Program-made: the position numbers and the translations under genes
The notes under the pieces: model-generated
What the model was told of the DNA's origin: nothing
Seen by the model: the letters and a program-made list of their open reading frames with translations, nothing else
Databases searched by the model: none
Assembly (NCBI GenBank): GCA_035566895.1
Contig: DATMQA010000122.1
Coordinates: forward strand, 1 to 45,625
Reading direction: 5' to 3'
Origin: DATMQA01 sp035566895
GTDB lineage: Bacteria > Verrucomicrobiota > Verrucomicrobiia > Limisphaerales > UBA8199
DNA length: 45,625 bases
Shown here: positions 41,993 to 45,625 of the stretch, piece after piece
Layout of the letters: the number at the start of each line of letters is the position of its first letter
Position numbering within the stretch: the stretch's first letter is position 1

Positions 41993-44659
41993 ATGGCCAA
42001 TCTTATCATGCCGAACACCTCAAACCTTCGTGTGGCGGCGGTACTGGTCGTGGTGTTGTCTGGCGCGCGCCTCTTCGCGGCGACGTACGCGGCGCCGCCG
42101 GACCAGTTGAATCTGCGCATCCCGCCAGTCGGCACCGGCGGTTCCGGCGACACTAACCAGGACGTCACGCGCTCCACCATCGTCGTCAGTGGATTCGACA
42201 CGAACCGCGCGGTGTACGACATCAGCATCAGTTTTTCACTCAATCATACTTACGACGGTGATCTCATCATCACTTTGATTCCCCCCGACGGAAGCCGTAT
42301 GCTGTTGGCCAACCGCATTGGCGGCGCTGGTCACGATTTCATCAAGACTTCATTTTCATACTATGGGTTGGGCCGCATTTCGAACAGCAGCTCGCCATTT
42401 ACGGGGACTTTCCTCCCTACCGTACCGACATATGGTACAAATCGCAATGGTTCGTGGACGCTGGAGATTGACGATGCCGGCGCGGGCGACACCGGCCAGT
42501 TGCTCGGCTGGTCGGTTTGCTTCCTGACCGTCTGCAGCGATCCGGTTCAATGGTCTTACAATAATTTTTCCGTGATGGATTTGGTCAGTGATGCCTCCTT
42601 GCCGTACAGTCTCAACCAGATGTTTTTTGTGGATGGAACAACGATCTATGCCTATCCGAGCGACTTCTCCCACAACTACTCCTGGGGGCAGCAGATCTGG
42701 CAATGGACAGAGCCGAACGGGGCGGGGGTTGTCCCTTCGCTGGCTGTGGTTCCGCTTCGGAACTCCGCCGGGGAATACCTTTTTGGGGCGGCCGACGACG
42801 GGTGGCTCTACAAAATCAACGCTCACGATGGGGCAACCGGAAACTGGAGCGTGAGCACTAAGCGTGGAAGTTGCACCGCAGACAGCGTTCAGGTCGGGCC
42901 GGCGATCCAGCTTTGGGAAAAGTCCGATCTGAACTTTCGCAGGCAGTTCACGGACGATTTGGTCTTTATCGCCACGGCGGATGGTTGCGGCGACACGACG
43001 CAGAACCGCGTGATGGCATTGAGTGCCTCCGATTCCAGTTCGCTGTGGATATTCAACGGAGACCAAAGCCACAGCATGGGGCCGGGGCGCGGCATGGTTT
43101 TGGATTATGCGCACGACACTCTTTACTGCGTGACGGACTCGACAGGCTCGGCAAGCTCGGTCTGGGCAATCAATACCTTGAATGGCGTCCTCCGATGGTC
43201 GGGCCATTACACGACCAACCAGAACGAAAGCTTCGTGCCGCCAATTCTCGCAAACGGCGCACTGTATCTGGCGCAATACGGCGGTTCCAGGGTTTTCAAA
43301 ATCAACGCGACGAATGGCAACGTGATTTGGAGCCATCAAGCCTATGGTTTGAATTTCTATGACATCACTTTCGACCCCGGCCGGAACATGCTGTTCCTGG
43401 CAGCCGGCGAGACTATCGAGGCTGTGACGGACTTGGGCGCTTCGGCCGCGCGTGCCTGGTTGTTCTTTGACATCAATGGATTGGGTTTAGATTCCACGCC
43501 AACCACGGCACCTGTGGCCGCGCCTGCGTTCGGCAAACTCTATTTTGGCGCGAAAGATGGCTACGTCTATCAGGTCGATATGGGCAACGGCGAAGCGAGT
43601 GCGGCCGCTTCCACGGGAGGCGGCAGCGTTTCGATGCTGGTTCCGGACAGCGCGGATGGCGGCGTGACCGTCAACCGGCTCATGGCTGCCGCCGGAGTGA
43701 ACACCATACGCATGTGCATTCCCTGGAACTCTGGCGACCGGTATTGTTGTGGTTCGGTACCTACGGATTATTTTTTGGGATTGCTGGTTGTGGCTGCGCC
43801 CGGCCAGATAGTGGTCGGACAGCCCGCGACTTATACGCTGATCGTGACGAACGGCGGTCCGACCAATGTCACTGAAGTCACCGTGGGAAGCGTGATCCCC
43901 GACTGGTTCAATTTTGTCAGCGCGAACCAAGGCAGCTTTTTTAGCGATGAACATGCGGTTTCCGCCGACCTGGGCACGTTGACCAACGGCGCCTCGGCGA
44001 CTCTGTCTTTCACCGTGGTGCCGACACGCGGCGGTTTCGCCCAATTCAAAGCGACGGTAGCCGGAGCCGCCTTTCCCGAGAACAACGAGCGATTGTTGTA
44101 TGTCCAGGCAGTGCCAGTTGCTTCCATTGCCGTCGGCTCAGTTTTGGAAGGCAATTCCGGCACGACCCCGATGGTGTTTCCACCCAGTCTTTCCGCACTC
44201 AGTTACGATCCTGTGAGCGTGAATTACGGGACCTTCGGCCTGACCGCCGACGCCGATGTGGATTACGTCTCGACTTACGGCACGCTCACCTTCAATCCCG
44301 GTGAGACCAACAAAACAGTCTCCGTCCCGGTGATCGGCGACACGATCATCGAGGGCAACGAGTTCTTCCTCGTGCTGCTGAGCAACCCGACCAACGCCGT
44401 GATCTCGACGAATCAAAGCTCCGCCGTGGGCACGATCATTGATGACGACGGGCCGGTGGCGCTGCACATCGCGCAGGCCGGCGACAATGTGCTGCTCTCG
44501 TGGAGCACCAACATCGAAGGGTTCACATTGGAGACAACGTATGATTTGGATTCGGGGTTGTGGAACCAGGTCTTTTCTCCTGTCGGGGTGGTTGGGGATC
44601 AGAACGTGGTCACAAACACCGTCTCGTTCATCGAGCAGTTTTATCGCTTGAGAAAATAG
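41993..44659 (+). CDS. Secreted P-domain / beta-propeller / DUF11 / Calx-beta protein
   Basis: 888 residues from the first ATG (41993); a TTG at 41924 would add 23 residues before the signal peptide (LRVAAVLVVVLSGARLFA). A proprotein-convertase P-domain fold comes first (about 35-185, with LNHTYDGDLIITLIPPDGS and GSWTLEIDDAGAGDTGQLLG). A PQQ-like propeller follows (about 200-580, GAADDGWLYKINAHDG, GALYLAQYGGSRVFKINATN). Then come a DUF11 repeat (about 595-700, YTLIVTNGGPTNVTEVTVGS) and a Calx-beta domain (about 710-820, TLTFNPGETNKTVSVPVIGD). The recurrent module closes it (VLLSWSTNIEGFTLETTYDL to FYRLRK). No protease domain is present, so the P-domain is probably an adhesion unit. It is divergent from the beta-strand-repeat gene with 256 bases between. 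Confidence 0.87.
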   Translation: MANLIMPNTSNLRVAAVLVVVLSGARLFAATYAAPPDQLNLRIPPVGTGGSGDTNQDVTRSTIVVSGFDTNRAVYDISISFSLNHTYDGDLIITLIPPDGSRMLLANRIGGAGHDFIKTSFSYYGLGRISNSSSPFTGTFLPTVPTYGTNRNGSWTLEIDDAGAGDTGQLLGWSVCFLTVCSDPVQWSYNNFSVMDLVSDASLPYSLNQMFFVDGTTIYAYPSDFSHNYSWGQQIWQWTEPNGAGVVPSLAVVPLRNSAGEYLFGAADDGWLYKINAHDGATGNWSVSTKRGSCTADSVQVGPAIQLWEKSDLNFRRQFTDDLVFIATADGCGDTTQNRVMALSASDSSSLWIFNGDQSHSMGPGRGMVLDYAHDTLYCVTDSTGSASSVWAINTLNGVLRWSGHYTTNQNESFVPPILANGALYLAQYGGSRVFKINATNGNVIWSHQAYGLNFYDITFDPGRNMLFLAAGETIEAVTDLGASAARAWLFFDINGLGLDSTPTTAPVAAPAFGKLYFGAKDGYVYQVDMGNGEASAAASTGGGSVSMLVPDSADGGVTVNRLMAAAGVNTIRMCIPWNSGDRYCCGSVPTDYFLGLLVVAAPGQIVVGQPATYTLIVTNGGPTNVTEVTVGSVIPDWFNFVSANQGSFFSDEHAVSADLGTLTNGASATLSFTVVPTRGGFAQFKATVAGAAFPENNERLLYVQAVPVASIAVGSVLEGNSGTTPMVFPPSLSALSYDPVSVNYGTFGLTADADVDYVSTYGTLTFNPGETNKTVSVPVIGDTIIEGNEFFLVLLSNPTNAVISTNQSSAVGTIIDDDGPVALHIAQAGDNVLLSWSTNIEGFTLETTYDLDSGLWNQVFSPVGVVGDQNVVTNTVSFIEQFYRLRK

Positions 44660-44808
44660 CGGGCCAGCCGCCAAGTGCTGGAAGACCGAAAGGCACTGAC
44701 GCGTCTCGCCTTCCTCCAGATAAACGCAGCATTCAGCCTTTGCGCGCGAGGCGACCTCCATTTCCTTCTAACCTCCTCCTAAACCGTGAAAAAAATTGAG
44801 GGACAATT

Positions 44809-44902
44809 GGGTCCATATGGGTCCACCCTGAAATGCAGGAAGACACTGATTTCACAGGGGTTTGTCCACATGAGTCCACGTGAGGGCAAGGTGGGTCCAC
44901 CC
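44809..44902. repeat. Repeated GTCCA dyads
   Basis: 44809-44828 reads GGGTCCATATGGGTCCACCC. 44863-44881 reads TGTCCACATGAGTCCACGT. 44891-44902 reads GTGGGTCCACCC. The first two share GTCCAYATGRGTCCAC. They lie on one side of the tRNA fragment with 10-60 base spacing, like arm-type protein-binding sites. Confidence 0.6.
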
Positions 44903-44911
44903 AGCCCAATC

Positions 44912-44948
44912 CTGTAAACGAGACGCGCTACCACTGCGCCAAGCGCCC
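44912..44948 (-). pseudogene. 5' half of a tRNA-Val(UAC)-like gene
   Basis: On the minus strand from 44948: acceptor GGGCGCT, then TG, D-stem GCGC, D-loop AGTGGTA, GCGC, G26, anticodon stem TCTCG, loop TTTACAG. Invariant positions U8, A14, G18, G19, A21, U33 and A37 are all met, and the anticodon reads TAC. The sequence then leaves the tRNA pattern: the next bases GATTG cannot pair with TCTCG and no T-arm follows. It is a fragment, not a functional tRNA. Confidence 0.7.
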
Positions 44949-45044
44949 TCACTGCCGCGCAACGTACGCGAGTCAATGCCCTTTGACAACGCCGAAGATT
45001 TTCTTCAGGCGGCGCGGGGTCACCGCGACCGTGGATGATTGGTT

Positions 45045-45625
45045 CTACTGCGACTTGAGCCGAAAGAACTTTCGCGCGACGGTCGTGGGAACGGTGACGG
45101 AAATCCGGCCGGCATTGGTCATGGCAGGTTGCGCAACCGGCGACCAGAAATTCAGCGACGATAGGTTCGTGGTTTCCTGAAGTTGAAGGTTCAGAGCAGA
45201 CACGGGCCACGAGACGGTCACAAATGCGTTCGACCGCACGATGTTTAGTGAAGGGGCGATTGAATCGGCGTAAAGGCGCGCCAAATGCGGACGCACCGCT
45301 CCGTTGACGATGGTGAAGTCGCCGCCGATGAATACGTTGCCATCCGGTTGCAGCGCAATGGCATGAACACTTCCGTCCGCTCCCGAGCCCGGATCGAAAC
45401 TCGTATCCAGATTGCCATCCGCATTGAGCCGGGCGATACGATTGCGGGTCGTGCCGTTGATGGCGGTGAAATCGCCGCCGATCAGAATTTTTCCGTCGGG
45501 TTGCAGCGCGATGGAATTCACCGCGCCGTTAGCGCCCGAAGCAGAATTGAAATTGGCGTCCACACTCCCGTTTGTGTTCAGTCGCGCAACCCAGCCGCCT
45601 GCGCCATCCCAAGCAGTCTCCCAGA
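45045..45625 (-). CDS. Delta-60 repeat propeller protein, 3' part (5' end outside window)
   Basis: The reading frame stays open to the window edge, so only the last ~193 residues are seen. Two delta-60 repeats are visible (SIALQPDGKILIGGDFTAIN with RIARLNADGNLDTSF; AIALQPDGNVFIGGDFTIVN with HLARLYADS), plus part of a third upstream (GGWVARLNTNGSVDANF). Such repeats form beta-propellers in large secreted proteins. The C-terminus is the recurrent module (VTVSWPVSALNLQLQETTNL to FFRLKSQ). Function is unknown; an extracellular location is inferred from the domains. Confidence 0.87.
   Translation of the reverse strand, partial: WETAWDGAGGWVARLNTNGSVDANFNSASGANGAVNSIALQPDGKILIGGDFTAINGTTRNRIARLNADGNLDTSFDPGSGADGSVHAIALQPDGNVFIGGDFTIVNGAVRPHLARLYADSIAPSLNIVRSNAFVTVSWPVSALNLQLQETTNLSSLNFWSPVAQPAMTNAGRISVTVPTTVARKFFRLKSQ

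Larger units (their letters stand above)
44660..45044. other. Spacer with GTCCA dyads and a tRNA half
   Basis: 385 bases between convergent genes. It holds an A-tract (GTGAAAAAAATTG, 44786-44798), GTCCA repeats and a 5' tRNA fragment, described separately. No protein gene is supportable. Confidence 0.6.

Noticed and set aside
44880..44950. Complete tRNA gene
   Set aside because: GAGGGCG and TGCCCTC could pair as an acceptor stem, but the anticodon stem does not close and no T-arm or TTCGA loop exists. Only the 5' half is tRNA-like.

Overview
The window looks like chromosomal DNA of a verrucomicrobial bacterium, probably from the Pedosphaera/Limisphaerales side of Verrucomicrobiota. This is inferred from gene content, not from a marker gene. 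The grounds are GC-rich DNA, PEP-CTERM secreted proteins, two TIGR03790-type proteins, many large secreted proteins built from beta-propellers, beta-strand repeats, LamG-like and Calx-beta units, a recurrent C-terminal module ending in FYRL/FYRV/FFRL, and intergenic DNA full of short degenerate tandem repeats and palindromes. No rRNA or complete tRNA is present. No exosortase, hydrogenase or integrase gene is visible.

Left part (1-18 kb) is cellular and envelope machinery. A CorC/CNNM-CBS membrane protein and a hypA-hypB nickel chaperone pair lie on the minus strand, followed by a CHASE3-PAS sensor histidine kinase on the plus strand. Next comes a six-gene minus-strand efflux operon, in transcription order: OmpR-type response regulator, HAMP histidine kinase, membrane-fusion protein, an RraA-like gene broken by a frameshift, RND permease and TolC-type outer-membrane factor. 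The first four genes overlap by 4-11 bases. Further on, a TPR membrane protein is coupled by an ATGA overlap to a ModF-like double-ATPase protein.

Middle part (18-30.7 kb) is a secreted-protein locus. Two tandem paralogous PEP-CTERM-type proteins are followed by two tandem paralogous TIGR03790-type proteins. A strong terminator separates the pairs, 16 bases ahead of the first TIGR03790 start. After these come an unrecognised 395-residue protein, an ankyrin lipoprotein, a PQQ-like beta-propeller protein and a small cupin.

Right part (30.7-45.6 kb) holds large exported proteins separated by gene-poor, repeat-rich spacers: a LamG/beta-helix/GH51-like glycosidase, a beta-strand-repeat protein, a P-domain/propeller/DUF11/Calx-beta protein and a delta-60 propeller protein cut by the window end. 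An isoprenylcysteine-methyltransferase-like enzyme and a DUF4197 lipoprotein are interspersed. The spacers hold two coding remnants and the 5' half of a tRNA-Val(UAC)-like gene.

The least expected signals are: (1) locus-specific micro-tandem arrays with 7-9 base units that contain the stop codons of four genes; (2) two different palindromic repeat elements read in frame inside protein genes; (3) eleven copies of one ~55-residue module in seven secreted proteins; (4) a tRNA half next to repeated GTCCA dyads.
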